A model generated the notes under the pieces. It did not search any database, was not told where the DNA came from, and saw only the letters and a list, made by a program, of their open reading frames with translations. This document shows positions 45,224-53,869 of a stretch of DNA of 64,000 nt, in pieces; position 1 is the stretch's first letter; each line of letters begins with the position of its first letter. The DNA is from Lentisphaeria bacterium. GTDB taxonomy: Bacteria > Verrucomicrobiota > Lentisphaeria > Victivallales > Victivallaceae. Made by a program: the position numbers and the translations under genes. Location: NCBI GenBank assembly GCA_017507125.1, contig JAFWBQ010000130.1, positions 1 through 64,000 on the forward strand, written 5' to 3'.

Positions 45224-46531
45224 TTACTTGACTGCTTCTGCCTCAAGATCTCCGCCCTTGAGAGCGCCTGTGATCCTGACCTTTATTCTGTCTCCGGGGG
45301 CAAAACGCACCTTTGCCGGCAGCACCGCATAGACATTCTGGTCGATGTCAGGAGCGTCAGCATCGGTTCGCCCGACGGCATAATTTTCATTTATCTCATC
45401 CACCATGATCTCCATGATCTTCCCTGCAAGTCTGCTGTTGGCAGCAGCGGTACGCAGATGCTGGCGGCGCATGATCTCGCGGGCACGGCGGTCAGCGATC
45501 TCCCCGGGGACCTGATTTTCCATTTCAAAAGCGGGGGTTCCGGGTTCGGGAGAAAAGGCAAAAACGCCCAATCTTTCAAAGCGTGCCTCGGCGGCAAATT
45601 CAAGAAGCTCCTTGAAATCCTCTTCAGTTTCTCCGGGAAAACCTGTGATAAAAGTGGTTCTCAGGGCGATGCCGGGGATGGCAAGGCGCAGCTTTGCCAC
45701 AAGATCCCTGATCCATTTTGAATCAGTATGCCGGTTCATGCGCTCAAGCATGGCGTCGCTGATATGCTGCAGCGGGATATCCAGAGCCGGAATGAATTTC
45801 CGGGCGCTGCTGAGTACGGAAATAAGTTCATCGGTGTAATGAACAGGATGAGTGTAAAGTATACGGTAGCGGAAAGCACCGGGGAGCTCTTCAAGAGCTT
45901 TGATAAGCCCTGCAAGATTTTCCCCGTTGTCACCGAAAGCAGTGGTATCCTGAGCGATGAGGATCAGCTCTTTCACCCCGACTTCGATCAGCTGCTTTGC
46001 TTCGGCGATACAGGAGCTTATTGTCCGTGAACGCTTATCGCCGCGCAGTTTCGGAATAAGACAGTAGGCGCACCGGTTGTCGCAGCCGTCAGCGATCCGC
46101 AGATAAGCCACATGGGGCAGAGTCAGCTGCAGCCGCAGAGGAACATCTCCGGGACAGCGGGGCAGAGGAGTGATTTTCTCCAGTTCACAGGGACCGGCCC
46201 AGAGATCCACTTCAGGAAAAGCCTTTTTGAATTCATCCGCCTGCGGATGATTGACAAGACAACCGGCGACCACAAGTCTGCCCTGAGGGTGCCGGCTCTT
46301 CCATGCCGCGCCCTCTTCGATTGCCTCCTGAGCTTCGGCACGGGCGCTGGCGAGAAAGGCACAAGTATTTACAAGGTAGACAGAAGCTGACTCCGGATCA
46401 AATGTCAACCTGGTCCCGGAACTGATAAAGGCTCCGGTGATCATTTCGGTATCAACAAGATTTTTCGGACAACCGAGGGAAACTGCATAAAGCAGTTCCG
46501 GAGCAGAGCCCTTGCGTTTTTTCGCTGTCAT
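45224..46531 (-). CDS. rimO: Ribosomal protein S12 methylthiotransferase RimO
   Basis: 435 residues from ATG 46531; longer in-frame starts cross the promoter. Radical-SAM enzyme adding a methylthio group to an Asp of S12. N-terminal SLGCPKNLVDTE and NTCAFLASA hold two of the auxiliary-cluster Cys. The radical-SAM motif CxxxCxxC reads CDNRCAYCLIP near 135. C-terminal TRAM domain (IMVDEINENYAVGRT...). The SLGCPKNLVDTE variant separates RimO from MiaB. First gene of rimO-pgsA-nagA-methyltransferase. Confidence 0.94.
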   Translation of the reverse strand: MTAKKRKGSAPELLYAVSLGCPKNLVDTEMITGAFISSGTRLTFDPESASVYLVNTCAFLASARAEAQEAIEEGAAWKSRHPQGRLVVAGCLVNHPQADEFKKAFPEVDLWAGPCELEKITPLPRCPGDVPLRLQLTLPHVAYLRIADGCDNRCAYCLIPKLRGDKRSRTISSCIAEAKQLIEVGVKELILIAQDTTAFGDNGENLAGLIKALEELPGAFRYRILYTHPVHYTDELISVLSSARKFIPALDIPLQHISDAMLERMNRHTDSKWIRDLVAKLRLAIPGIALRTTFITGFPGETEEDFKELLEFAAEARFERLGVFAFSPEPGTPAFEMENQVPGEIADRRAREIMRRQHLRTAAANSRLAGKIMEIMVDEINENYAVGRTDADAPDIDQNVYAVLPAKVRFAPGDRIKVRITGALKGGDLEAEAVK

Positions 46532-46556
46532 TTCTGAAATTCTCCCGAAAAAAAAC

Positions 46557-46585
46557 AATATACACGTGATAAATATATACTGTAA
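46557..46585 (-). promoter_or_regulatory. rimO promoter
   Basis: TTACAG at 46580-46585, spacer 17, TATATT at 46557-46562 directly preceded by TG. Divergent from the PfpI-like gene. Confidence 0.55.
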
Positions 46586-46631
46586 TTGCCGTTTTTGCAA
46601 ATGAATAAACCATATTTTTCACTTTTAGCCC

Positions 46632-46733
46632 TTGATTTTTTCTTCCGCAGCCTTATTTATGAATAATGCGTCTGTCAAATCCGGAGTCTGTAAAACCGGG
46701 AAAAAATTTTCCGTCCGGAGTTTTTCACAGACG
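46632..46733 (+). promoter_or_regulatory. Possible promoter and structured leader of the PfpI-like gene
   Basis: A moderate promoter TTGATT (46632) -16- TATTTA (46654) is followed by a foldable stretch: outer arms CGTCTGT (46669-46675) and ACAGACG (46727-46733), enclosing GGGAAAA/TTTTCC. The structure ends just before the GAGGAGG ribosome site. Confidence 0.35.
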
Positions 46734-46754
46734 AAAAGAGGAGGAGAAAAGTTT

Positions 46755-47492
46755 ATGAAAAGAGTATTGATCGTCGTCACATCCCATGACCGTATGGGCT
46801 ACTCTGCCGAACAGACCGGCATGAACCTTGAAGAGTTTGCCTGCAGCTACCACCGGTTTCTGGAGTGCGGTTTCAGCGTCACCGCCGCCTCTCCGGAGGG
46901 AGGCGAGGTCCCCATCGACCCCAGGAGCGTATCTTCCAGACTCCTTGGCGTGGATGGCAGACGCTTCATCGCCGGGAACGACCCCGTTCTCGACAACACA
47001 GAAAAACTGTCAAATGTGGATCCCGATGATTTCAGCGGTCTGTTTTATCCCGGCGGTCACGGTTCGGTATGGGATCTTGCCGCCGACCACCGCAACGCCC
47101 GCATCGCCTCATCCTTTTTTGAGCGGGGGAAGCCCGTGGGCGCCGTCTGTCACGGTGTGGCAGGACTGCTGAAGGCGCGCCGGAGCGACGGGTATCCGGT
47201 GATCTTTGAAAAAAAAGTCACCGCCATTTCAAACGCTGAAGAGAGAGAATCCGGATTTGACGGCATACTCCCCTTTCTGCTTGAAGAACGCCTGAAAGAG
47301 CTGGGCGCTTTTTTCTGCGCCGGGACCAGCTGGCGCCCCCATGTGGTGACAGACGGCAATCTCATCACGGGCCAGAATCCCCGATCCGCCGGGCAGGTGG
47401 CTGAAACACTGATCCGCGAAATCAGACGGACCCCCGGCAGGATCCCCCTCTGCCGCGCTGTGGTATGGAGATACAACATCTCATTTTTCTGA
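46755..47492 (+). CDS. DJ-1/PfpI-family (Hsp31-like) protein
   Basis: 245 residues from ATG 46755, chosen for GGAGGAG about 10 bp upstream; an earlier in-frame ATG at 46632 lies in the leader. Nucleophile elbow GAVCHGVAG holds the candidate Cys, with an acidic partner in FYPGGHGSVWD. Class I glutamine-amidotransferase-like fold as in Hsp31/YajL-type chaperone/deglycases and glyoxalase III. Exact activity not resolvable. Confidence 0.85.
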   Translation: MKRVLIVVTSHDRMGYSAEQTGMNLEEFACSYHRFLECGFSVTAASPEGGEVPIDPRSVSSRLLGVDGRRFIAGNDPVLDNTEKLSNVDPDDFSGLFYPGGHGSVWDLAADHRNARIASSFFERGKPVGAVCHGVAGLLKARRSDGYPVIFEKKVTAISNAEERESGFDGILPFLLEERLKELGAFFCAGTSWRPHVVTDGNLITGQNPRSAGQVAETLIREIRRTPGRIPLCRAVVWRYNISFF

Positions 47493-47511
47493 AATTTCCA
47501 CCGGAAGAGAC

Positions 47512-47540
47512 TTGAAAAAAACACTTACCGGGTGTATATT
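47512..47540 (+). promoter_or_regulatory. rpsB-tsf promoter
   Basis: TTGAAA at 47512-47517, spacer 17, TATATT at 47535-47540 directly preceded by TG. A leader of about 115 nt separates it from the rpsB ATG and could carry S2 autoregulation (known in other bacteria, not shown here). Confidence 0.75.
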
Positions 47541-47664
47541 AGGCAATTCCATGGTGTCTCATTGGGGAGATGCCGGAAACATTCAACAAAAAGGCGACTT
47601 CATAACTCCGCTTGAAACAACCATATTGCGGAAGTAAAGCGCCGGAAAAAAAGGAAGTTGTAAA

Positions 47665-48588
47665 ATGGCCAAGATCACTATCAATGACCTGCTGGAAGCC
47701 GGTTGTCATTTCGGACACCAGACCCGCCGCTGGAACCCCCGGATGAAAGATTATGTCTACACTGTCAAGGGCGGAATTTCCATCATCGACCTCACCAAAA
47801 CCATGCGTCAGATCGCCGATGCCTGCAACTTCCTGCAGCGCACCGTTGCCGAAGGCGGCGAAGTCCTCTTCGTGGGAACCAAGCCCCAGCTCCGCGAAAC
47901 CATCAAGGAACTGGCTGAGCGCACCGGCATGTACTCCGTTTCCGAGCGTTGGCTGGGCGGAACCCTGACCAACAACGTCACCATCCGCAAGAGCATCGCC
48001 AAGATGAACGAGATCGACGCCTTGCTCAACAGCGACGCTGTCAACGGCATGAAGAAGAAAGAAGTCGCCAGCATGAGCCATCGCGCTGAGAAGCTCCATC
48101 GCGACCTGGACGGCATCGCCGAAATGAAAAAGCTCCCCAAAGTGATGGTGGTCGTTGACGTCAACAACGAAATGAACGCTGTCCGCGAAGCTATCCGTCT
48201 CCACATTCCGATCGTCGCTATCGTCGACACCAACGGCGACCCCACCCTGGTGGACTATCCCGTTGCCGCCAACGATGAAGCCGTGAGATCCGTGGGCATC
48301 ATCACCAATATCTTTGCTGACGCCATCAAGGTCGCCAAAGAGATCTACAACAAGCGCGCCGCCGAAGAGCGCGAAGCTGCTGAAGTTGCCAAGCGCGTCG
48401 CCGAAGAACAGGCCGCCAATGCCGCCGAAGCCGAACCCAAGGAAGCCAAGCCCCGCCGCACCCGCAAGGCTGCTGCTCCTGCTGACGGCGAAGCCAAGCC
48501 CCGCCGCACCCGCAAGGCTGCCGCTCCCGCCGAAGGCGAAGCCGCTCCCAAGGCTCCCAAAGCCCCCAAGGCCGCTGACGCTGAATAA
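47665..48588 (+). CDS. rpsB: 30S ribosomal protein S2 with basic C-terminal tail
   Basis: 307 residues; the S2 core (~1-230) is standard: LLEAGCHFGHQTRRWNPRM, GTKPQLRE, ERWLGGTLTNN, DTNGDPTLVDYPVAANDEA. Beyond ~245 is an added tail of about 50 residues rich in Ala, Lys, Arg and Pro, with two near-identical 16-residue repeats (AKPRRTRKAAAPADGE type). Typical S2 is about 230-260 residues. AAGGAAG precedes the ATG. Followed by tsf, as in most bacteria. Confidence 0.97.
   Translation: MAKITINDLLEAGCHFGHQTRRWNPRMKDYVYTVKGGISIIDLTKTMRQIADACNFLQRTVAEGGEVLFVGTKPQLRETIKELAERTGMYSVSERWLGGTLTNNVTIRKSIAKMNEIDALLNSDAVNGMKKKEVASMSHRAEKLHRDLDGIAEMKKLPKVMVVVDVNNEMNAVREAIRLHIPIVAIVDTNGDPTLVDYPVAANDEAVRSVGIITNIFADAIKVAKEIYNKRAAEEREAAEVAKRVAEEQAANAAEAEPKEAKPRRTRKAAAPADGEAKPRRTRKAAAPAEGEAAPKAPKAPKAADAE
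48445..48540 (+). repeat. 48 bp coding tandem repeat in rpsB
   Basis: Two near-identical in-frame 48 bp units (48445-48492, 48493-48540) encoding the basic S2 tail. Confidence 0.85.
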
Positions 48589-48635
48589 TCGTTCTTGAAG
48601 AATATCTGAAACAACATAATCTTGAGGTAAATATA

Positions 48636-49454
48636 ATGAATATCACTGCCAAGATGGTTGCCGATCTCCGGGAAAAGACCGGTGCCGGTATGATGGATTG
48701 CAAAAAAGCTCTCGTTGCCGCCAACGGCGACATGGAAGCTGCTATCGAAAATCTCCGCAAGAGCGGTATTGCCAAAGCTGAAAAGAAGAGCGGCCGCTCC
48801 ACCAACCAGGGCAAAGTCTGGACCGGTGTCTGCGAATCCTGCAAGAGCGGTGCCATGGTCGAAGTCCTCTGCGAAACCGACTTCGCCGCCAAGACCGACC
48901 GTTTCGGTCAGCTCGTCACTGATGTTGCCACCGCCGCTCTCAAGGCCGGCGGCGACGGATACGTCACCGAAGCTGTCAACGAAGCTGCCAAAGAGACTCT
49001 GACCAACGCCATCGCCACCATCGGCGAAAACATGCAGATCCGTCGCGCCGTCCGTTACCAGGGCGGTGACAACAGCACCTTTGCCACCTATCACCACATG
49101 GACGGACGCGTCAGCGTTCTGGTCGAGTTCGAAGGCGAAGTCGCTGAAGATCTGAAAAAGAACATCTGCATGCACATCGCTGCTTTCTCCCCCCGCTACG
49201 TCTGCAGCTGCGAGATCCCCGAAGCTGTTATCGCCAAGGAAAAAGAGATCGCTGCTGCCGCCGATCCCAAACTGGCCGGCAAGCCTGCTGAAATGCTGGA
49301 AAAGATCCTCGCCGGTAAAATCAACCGCTTCTACTCTGAAGTCTGCCTGATGAACCAGCCCTGGATCATGGATGACAAGACCACCCTCGCCAAGATCGCT
49401 CCCACCCTCAAGGTCAAGCGTTTCGTCCGTTGGATGGTCGGCGAAGAACTCTGA
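48636..49454 (+). CDS. tsf: Elongation factor Ts
   Basis: 272 residues, GDP-exchange factor for EF-Tu. N-terminal UBA-like helix region with DLREKTGAGMMDCKKAL, then ...NQGKVW, EVLCETDFAAKTD and dimerisation segments. Ends with a normal C-terminus (FYSEVCLMNQPW). GAGG lies before the ATG. A strong terminator follows at 49480. Confidence 0.97.
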   Translation: MNITAKMVADLREKTGAGMMDCKKALVAANGDMEAAIENLRKSGIAKAEKKSGRSTNQGKVWTGVCESCKSGAMVEVLCETDFAAKTDRFGQLVTDVATAALKAGGDGYVTEAVNEAAKETLTNAIATIGENMQIRRAVRYQGGDNSTFATYHHMDGRVSVLVEFEGEVAEDLKKNICMHIAAFSPRYVCSCEIPEAVIAKEKEIAAAADPKLAGKPAEMLEKILAGKINRFYSEVCLMNQPWIMDDKTTLAKIAPTLKVKRFVRWMVGEEL

Positions 49455-49479
49455 TAAGTTCTTTATGATACGCCCAAAG

Positions 49480-49508
49480 GCACCCGGAAAACTCCGGGTG
49501 CTTTTTTT
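49480..49508 (+). terminator. rpsB-tsf terminator
   Basis: 9 bp perfect stem GCACCCGGA / TCCGGGTGC followed by seven T. Confidence 0.92.
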
Positions 49509-49549
49509 GTGGGGTAATTCTCAAAACAACTGCATTCGAAGGAGAGGAT

Positions 49550-50110
49550 ATGATGAAAAGTAAAATCAGGATCATCACGCCGTCAACACCTGAAGAGTTT
49601 GAGAAATTATGGCGTTTGAATTATCTGATATTCGCCCGCGAACTGCAAATGCGTCCCGACACAGCAGCTGAAATGATCGTTGACAAGTTCCACCACAAAA
49701 ACATCTACCGCGCCGCCATGGATACAGCAACAGGTGCATTCACCGGCATGATCTCCGCCCATCACACTCCCCCCTACTCTGCCGCCGCTCATTTCGGCGA
49801 AAAGATCGCCGAACCGCCCCTTGAAGGAAAACTTGCCGAGATCCGGCTTTTTGCCCTGCTCCCCGGATACCGCAGCACCACCGTTGCCGCCCAGTTGGCA
49901 GTCCCCCTGCTTCAGGAGCTGGATTCACGGGGTGTCTCTGAAGTCATCATCTCAGGCATATCCAATATGAGATCTTTTTATGAGCATCTGGGATTCTGCG
50001 TCGCAGGCACCCCCGTTGAAGAGGGCAGCACACTCCTCTACCCCATGCGGGGCAGGCTGCCGCTGATCCTTGAACGCTGCCGCAAAGCTCTTGAACGTTA
50101 CGGACAATAA
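49550..50110 (+). CDS. GNAT-like acetyltransferase
   Basis: 186 residues (ATG 49550 or 49553; AAGGAGAGG upstream). The central EIRLFALLPGYRSTTVAAQLAVPLL corresponds to GNAT motif A with the acetyl-CoA pyrophosphate loop in variant form, followed by NMRSFYEHLGF, the usual motif B. The N-terminal half is divergent (LWRLNYLIFARELQM), reminding of autoinducer-synthase-like or FemAB-adjacent GNATs. Substrate unknown. Sits alone between two promoters. Confidence 0.65.
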   Translation: MMKSKIRIITPSTPEEFEKLWRLNYLIFARELQMRPDTAAEMIVDKFHHKNIYRAAMDTATGAFTGMISAHHTPPYSAAAHFGEKIAEPPLEGKLAEIRLFALLPGYRSTTVAAQLAVPLLQELDSRGVSEVIISGISNMRSFYEHLGFCVAGTPVEEGSTLLYPMRGRLPLILERCRKALERYGQ

Positions 50111-50154
50111 GGCTTTACGCCCGCCAAACACCATTATTTTTTGTTTTATAACTC

Positions 50155-50183
50155 TTGTAAAAAAAGAAAATAAGTGATATATT
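50155..50183 (+). promoter_or_regulatory. Promoter of the vor operon
   Basis: TTGTAA at 50155-50160, spacer 17, TATATT at 50178-50183 preceded by TGA; 70 bp before the ferredoxin ATG. Confidence 0.75.
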
Positions 50184-50252
50184 ATAACAATTGTTGTCCC
50201 GATTCCGGGATCAGGTAAAAAATTTGTTCCCAACAACAGGAGAATAGAATAA

Positions 50253-50480
50253 ATGGCTGCAAAAAAATTTCGCGTGCAGATCGCCTTTGATGAATGCAAA
50301 GGCTGCGGCAGATGCCTCAAGGCATGCCCCAAGAAACTGCTCGCCGTCGGAAACGCGCTGAACAAGCAGGGCTATCTCGCCATCACAGCTGAGAACGCCG
50401 ACGCTTGCATCGGTTGCGGATCGTGCTTCTATCAGTGCCCCGAACCGGGCGCCATCACCATTTTTGAAATCACGGAGTAA
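50253..50480 (+). CDS. 4Fe-4S ferredoxin, delta-type subunit of 2-oxoacid oxidoreductase
   Basis: 75 residues with two complete 4Fe-4S motifs: CKGCGRCLKACP and CIGCGSCFYQCP. Size and position ahead of the alpha subunit match the delta subunit of ketoisovalerate- or 2-oxoglutarate-type oxidoreductases, which passes electrons to external ferredoxin. AACAGGAGA upstream. 6 bp before the next gene. Confidence 0.9.
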   Translation: MAAKKFRVQIAFDECKGCGRCLKACPKKLLAVGNALNKQGYLAITAENADACIGCGSCFYQCPEPGAITIFEITE

Positions 50481-50486
50481 TTTATC

Positions 50487-51554
50487 ATGGCTTACAGCAA
50501 CTCTTTGATGCTCAAAGGTAACGAAGCAGTCATCCACGGTGCTCTCATCGCCGGATGCGACTGCTACTTCGGATATCCCATCACCCCCGCCAGCGAAGTG
50601 GCACACTCCGCCGCCAAACTTTTCCCCATGTTGAACCGCGTCTTTCTGCAGGCAGAGTCCGAAATCGGCGCCATCAACATGGTTATGGGCGCCGCCGCTG
50701 CCGGCAAGCGCACCATGACCGCCAGCTCAGGACTGGGTATCAGTCTGAAGCAGGAGGGCGTCAGCTACATCGCCGCTCTGGAACTGCCCGTTGTCATCGT
50801 TGACATCACCCGCGGCGGTCCCGGACTGGGCAACATCGGTCCGGAACAGTCCGACTACTTCCAGGTGGTCAAGGGCGGCGGCCACGGCAGTTACCGCTGT
50901 CTGGTCCTGACCCCCAACAGCGTTCAGGAAATGTGCGATTTCGCCCGTACCGCTTTTGATCTTGCTGAAAAATACCGGATGCCCTGCTACATCATGGCTG
51001 ACGGTGTCATCGGTCAGATGATGGAGTCCGTCCGTCTGCCTGAGCCTGAAGACCGTCCCTACGATCCTGAGTGGAAGATGGGTAAAAATGTTGACGGTAA
51101 AGCCAACATCGTCACCTCCATCTACCTGGAGCACAATGATCTTGAAGAGATCAACCGCAGACTCCAGAAAAAATATGCTGAAGTCGTTGCCGCAGAGCAG
51201 CGCTCCGAAGAGCTTTACACCGATGACGCTGAGCTTGTCATCGTCGCCTACGGTATCTGCTCCCGCGTTGCCGCCGGTGCCATTGAGCAGCTCCGCGCCG
51301 AAGGTTACAAGGTGGGTATGCTCCGTCCCCAGATGGTGTGGCCCTTCCCCTCTGACGCGCTGAAGAAGATCGCTGAAAACGGTAAGTGCAAAGGCTTCCT
51401 GAGCCTTGAGCTCTCTGCCGGACAGATGATCGAAGATGTCCGTCTTGCCATTGAATGCAAAAAGCCTGTCCACCTTTACAATCGCATGGGCGGCAACGTT
51501 CCCAGCTGCGACGAAGTGGTCGAGGCGGCAAAAAAAGTTCTGAAGGAGATTTGA
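50487..51554 (+). CDS. vorB: 2-oxoacid:ferredoxin oxidoreductase alpha subunit (VorB-type)
   Basis: 355 residues. Pyrimidine-binding and transketolase-like domain: GNEAVIHGALIAGCDCYFGYPITPASEV, AESEIGAINMVMGAAAAG, TASSGLGISLKQEG, then the C-terminal domain with IVAYGICSRVA. Branched-chain VorB-like sequence is inferred from the YFGYPITPASEV pattern; 2-oxoglutarate is an alternative substrate. Forms one enzyme with the flanking ferredoxin and TPP subunit. Cytoplasmic, oxygen-sensitive family. Confidence 0.9.
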   Translation: MAYSNSLMLKGNEAVIHGALIAGCDCYFGYPITPASEVAHSAAKLFPMLNRVFLQAESEIGAINMVMGAAAAGKRTMTASSGLGISLKQEGVSYIAALELPVVIVDITRGGPGLGNIGPEQSDYFQVVKGGGHGSYRCLVLTPNSVQEMCDFARTAFDLAEKYRMPCYIMADGVIGQMMESVRLPEPEDRPYDPEWKMGKNVDGKANIVTSIYLEHNDLEEINRRLQKKYAEVVAAEQRSEELYTDDAELVIVAYGICSRVAAGAIEQLRAEGYKVGMLRPQMVWPFPSDALKKIAENGKCKGFLSLELSAGQMIEDVRLAIECKKPVHLYNRMGGNVPSCDEVVEAAKKVLKEI

Positions 51555-51558
51555 GCAA

Positions 51559-53031
51559 ATGAGCGAAAAAATAAAATTCGGCCGTTCCCCGGTGTTCTTT
51601 GATCCCTTTGAGCGCCGTCCGGGTCCCATCAAGAAGAACATGCACTACTGCCCCGGCTGCGGTCACGGCATTCTGCACAAACTGGTGGCTGAAGCCATTG
51701 ATTATCACGGCATCCAGGGCAAGACCATGTTCATGGTTCCCGTGGGCTGTGCTGTGTTTGCCTACTATTACTTCAACGTGGGCGCCATTTCCGTTCCTCA
51801 CGGCCGTGCGCCTGCGGTGGGAACCGGTGTTGCCCGTGCGGTGCCTGACTCCTACGTCATCTCCTACCAGGGTGACGGCGACCTGGCTGCCATTGGATTC
51901 AATGAATTCCTTCAGGCGGCAAACCGCGGAGAAAAGATCTCCATCTTCTTTGTGAACAACTCCAACTACGGTATGACCGGCGGACAGATGGCTCCCACCA
52001 CTCTGCCCGGCCAGAAGACGGCCACCACTCCCTTCGGCAGAAATGTGCTTACCGACGGATTCCCTGTCCACGTGGCAGAGATGGTCAATACCCTTACCGC
52101 GCCCGTCTACATCGAGCGCGTGGCGCTGACCTCCACCGCCCGGATCATGAACGCCAAAAAAGCGGTCTTCAAAGCCATTGAGAACCTGAAGAACCGCAAG
52201 GGATTTTCTTTCGTTGAAGTCCTTGCTCCCTGCCCGGTCAATTTGAAAATGACCGCTGACCAGATCAATGACTTCATTGAAAACCAGATGATCCCCGAAT
52301 TTCCTCTGGGATGTATCCGCGACCGCTCCGCCGAAGTTGAAAACGGCACTGTGCCTCCGGCACCTGCCCACGATGTTGAAAGCGTCAAAAAGGTCCTCTT
52401 CCCTCCGGCTCTCGAAAATGCCGGCGCGGTCAAAGAGAATACCTCTGAGATCTTCAACCGCGAACTGCGGGTCAAGATGGCAGGTTTCGGCGGTCAGGGC
52501 ATTCTGAGTCTGGGTATCACCCTTGCCAATATGGCACGTCTGCGTAACTTCAACGTCAGCTGGATGCCCTCTTACGGTCCCGAACAGCGGGGCGGTGCCG
52601 CCAGCTGTGCCGTGATCGTCAGCCGCAACCGGATCCCTTCCCCCATGATCTCCAGGGATTGCGATCTGCTTATCGCCACCACCCAGACGGCTCTTGACAA
52701 GTACATCGGTGAACTCAAAGATGACGGGATCCTCATCTATGACAACACCGCTGTCACTCTGCCTGAACTCCCTGCCGCCATGACCAAGGTGGGCGTTGAC
52801 GCTGTGGGTATCGCCACCAGAGATGTGGGCAGTCCCAAATTTGTCAACTCTGTTCTTATCGGCGTGCTGTCAGTGGTTCTTGAACAAAAGGGTCTGCTCA
52901 ATGCCGCGGATCAGGCGGATTTCGAACAGGCATTTACTGCAGCTGTCCGTGAAAAATTCGGCAAGAAGCCCGGTGCTGTTGAATCCAACGCCCAGGCATT
53001 TGCCGCAGGACGTCAGGGTCTCAGCAAATGA
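51559..53031 (+). CDS. 2-oxoacid:ferredoxin oxidoreductase beta-gamma fusion
   Basis: 490 residues joining two subunits. Residues 1-~280 are the TPP-binding beta subunit: YCPGCGHGILHKL near 30, GDGDLAAIGFNE near 105 with NNSNYGMTGGQ (metal/TPP loop). Residues ~300-490 are the gamma subunit: VKMAGFGGQGILSLG, SYGPEQRGGAASC, DCDLLIATTQTALDKY. In many organisms these are separate genes. Follows vorB by 4 bp and overlaps the next gene by 4 bp. Confidence 0.9.
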   Translation: MSEKIKFGRSPVFFDPFERRPGPIKKNMHYCPGCGHGILHKLVAEAIDYHGIQGKTMFMVPVGCAVFAYYYFNVGAISVPHGRAPAVGTGVARAVPDSYVISYQGDGDLAAIGFNEFLQAANRGEKISIFFVNNSNYGMTGGQMAPTTLPGQKTATTPFGRNVLTDGFPVHVAEMVNTLTAPVYIERVALTSTARIMNAKKAVFKAIENLKNRKGFSFVEVLAPCPVNLKMTADQINDFIENQMIPEFPLGCIRDRSAEVENGTVPPAPAHDVESVKKVLFPPALENAGAVKENTSEIFNRELRVKMAGFGGQGILSLGITLANMARLRNFNVSWMPSYGPEQRGGAASCAVIVSRNRIPSPMISRDCDLLIATTQTALDKYIGELKDDGILIYDNTAVTLPELPAAMTKVGVDAVGIATRDVGSPKFVNSVLIGVLSVVLEQKGLLNAADQADFEQAFTAAVREKFGKKPGAVESNAQAFAAGRQGLSK

Positions 53032-53774
53032 AATTCCTCTCTGTCATCATTCTGCTTCTGTGCGTTTTTACTCTCAGCGCTGATGCCGTTATTGTGATCA
53101 AGGGCAAAGAGCGGCGTTCCACCATCAAACTGGAGGGCCGTTCCGGGATCGGTGCCAGAGTACGCCGATATAACTCTACCACAGAGATCGGTATACGTCC
53201 CCGTAAAAATGCACAGAGTGCGAAATTCATTTTCAAGGTCCTGGATGATGACGAGTACACCTTCACTCTCGGTGGCGGCTACACCCGCACCGAGGGTGAC
53301 AGAAAAGATGTTTTTGAATGGATCGACTGCACCCTGCTCCGGATCAACGGCAAAGATGTGATCGGGCCCAAAGCTGAAAAAGGAGGCAAAAAGAGTGAAA
53401 CTCTTTCCCGTCCCAAGGCACTTCCCGGCACCATCAAACTGAAAAAAAAGGATAAGCTGACGGTGGAAATCACCGTGCGCTCCACGCCTAAAAAAGAGGC
53501 AAAAAAGCGTCAGGCAGAAAGTTCCATGAGCAAGCGCCAGAAAGAACGTGCCAAACGCAAAGAAGCCAGAGAAAAAGCCCGCGCCGAAGAAGAGGCACGG
53601 GAAAAGAAAGAACGCGAAGCAATTGCAGAAGCCAACAGAAACATTGCAGAAAAACGTCTGGGAATAAGACGTTCTTCCAAAAACAGTGCCGGGGCTCCGG
53701 CGCAAAAGAAAGCAGAGCCCCAAGACGCCGACGGTGGGAAAAATGCCCCCGCTGAAACAGGCGACGGCGAATGA
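53028..53774 (+). CDS. Secreted/periplasmic protein with charged helical tail
   Basis: 248 residues, not recognised. Signal peptide (KFLSVIILLLCVFTLSADA), then a small beta-rich domain (~20-150) and a highly charged Lys/Arg/Glu/Ala region (~155-215) predicted as a long single helix or coiled coil, ending in a low-complexity acidic tail. Its ATG overlaps the stop of the vor fusion gene, so it is co-translated with a cytoplasmic enzyme although exported itself. No function assigned. Confidence 0.65.
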   Translation: MKFLSVIILLLCVFTLSADAVIVIKGKERRSTIKLEGRSGIGARVRRYNSTTEIGIRPRKNAQSAKFIFKVLDDDEYTFTLGGGYTRTEGDRKDVFEWIDCTLLRINGKDVIGPKAEKGGKKSETLSRPKALPGTIKLKKKDKLTVEITVRSTPKKEAKKRQAESSMSKRQKERAKRKEAREKARAEEEAREKKEREAIAEANRNIAEKRLGIRRSSKNSAGAPAQKKAEPQDADGGKNAPAETGDGE

Positions 53775-53785
53775 TCATTCAGCAG

Positions 53786-53816
53786 GGAGTGCCGCAAAAA
53801 GTGCAGCACTCCTTTT
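53786..53816 (+). terminator. vor-operon terminator
   Basis: Arms GGAGTGC / GCACTCC with a 13 nt loop, then TTTT. Confidence 0.7.
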
Positions 53817-53869
53817 GAATTATCCTGAATACAAACACACAAGTTCACATAAAAAACAAGGTTTAGAGA

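Noticed and set aside
46632-46754. Longer N-terminus for the PfpI-like protein
   Set aside because: Those 41 codons have no family similarity and lie in a foldable leader; ATG 46755 has an ideal ribosome site.
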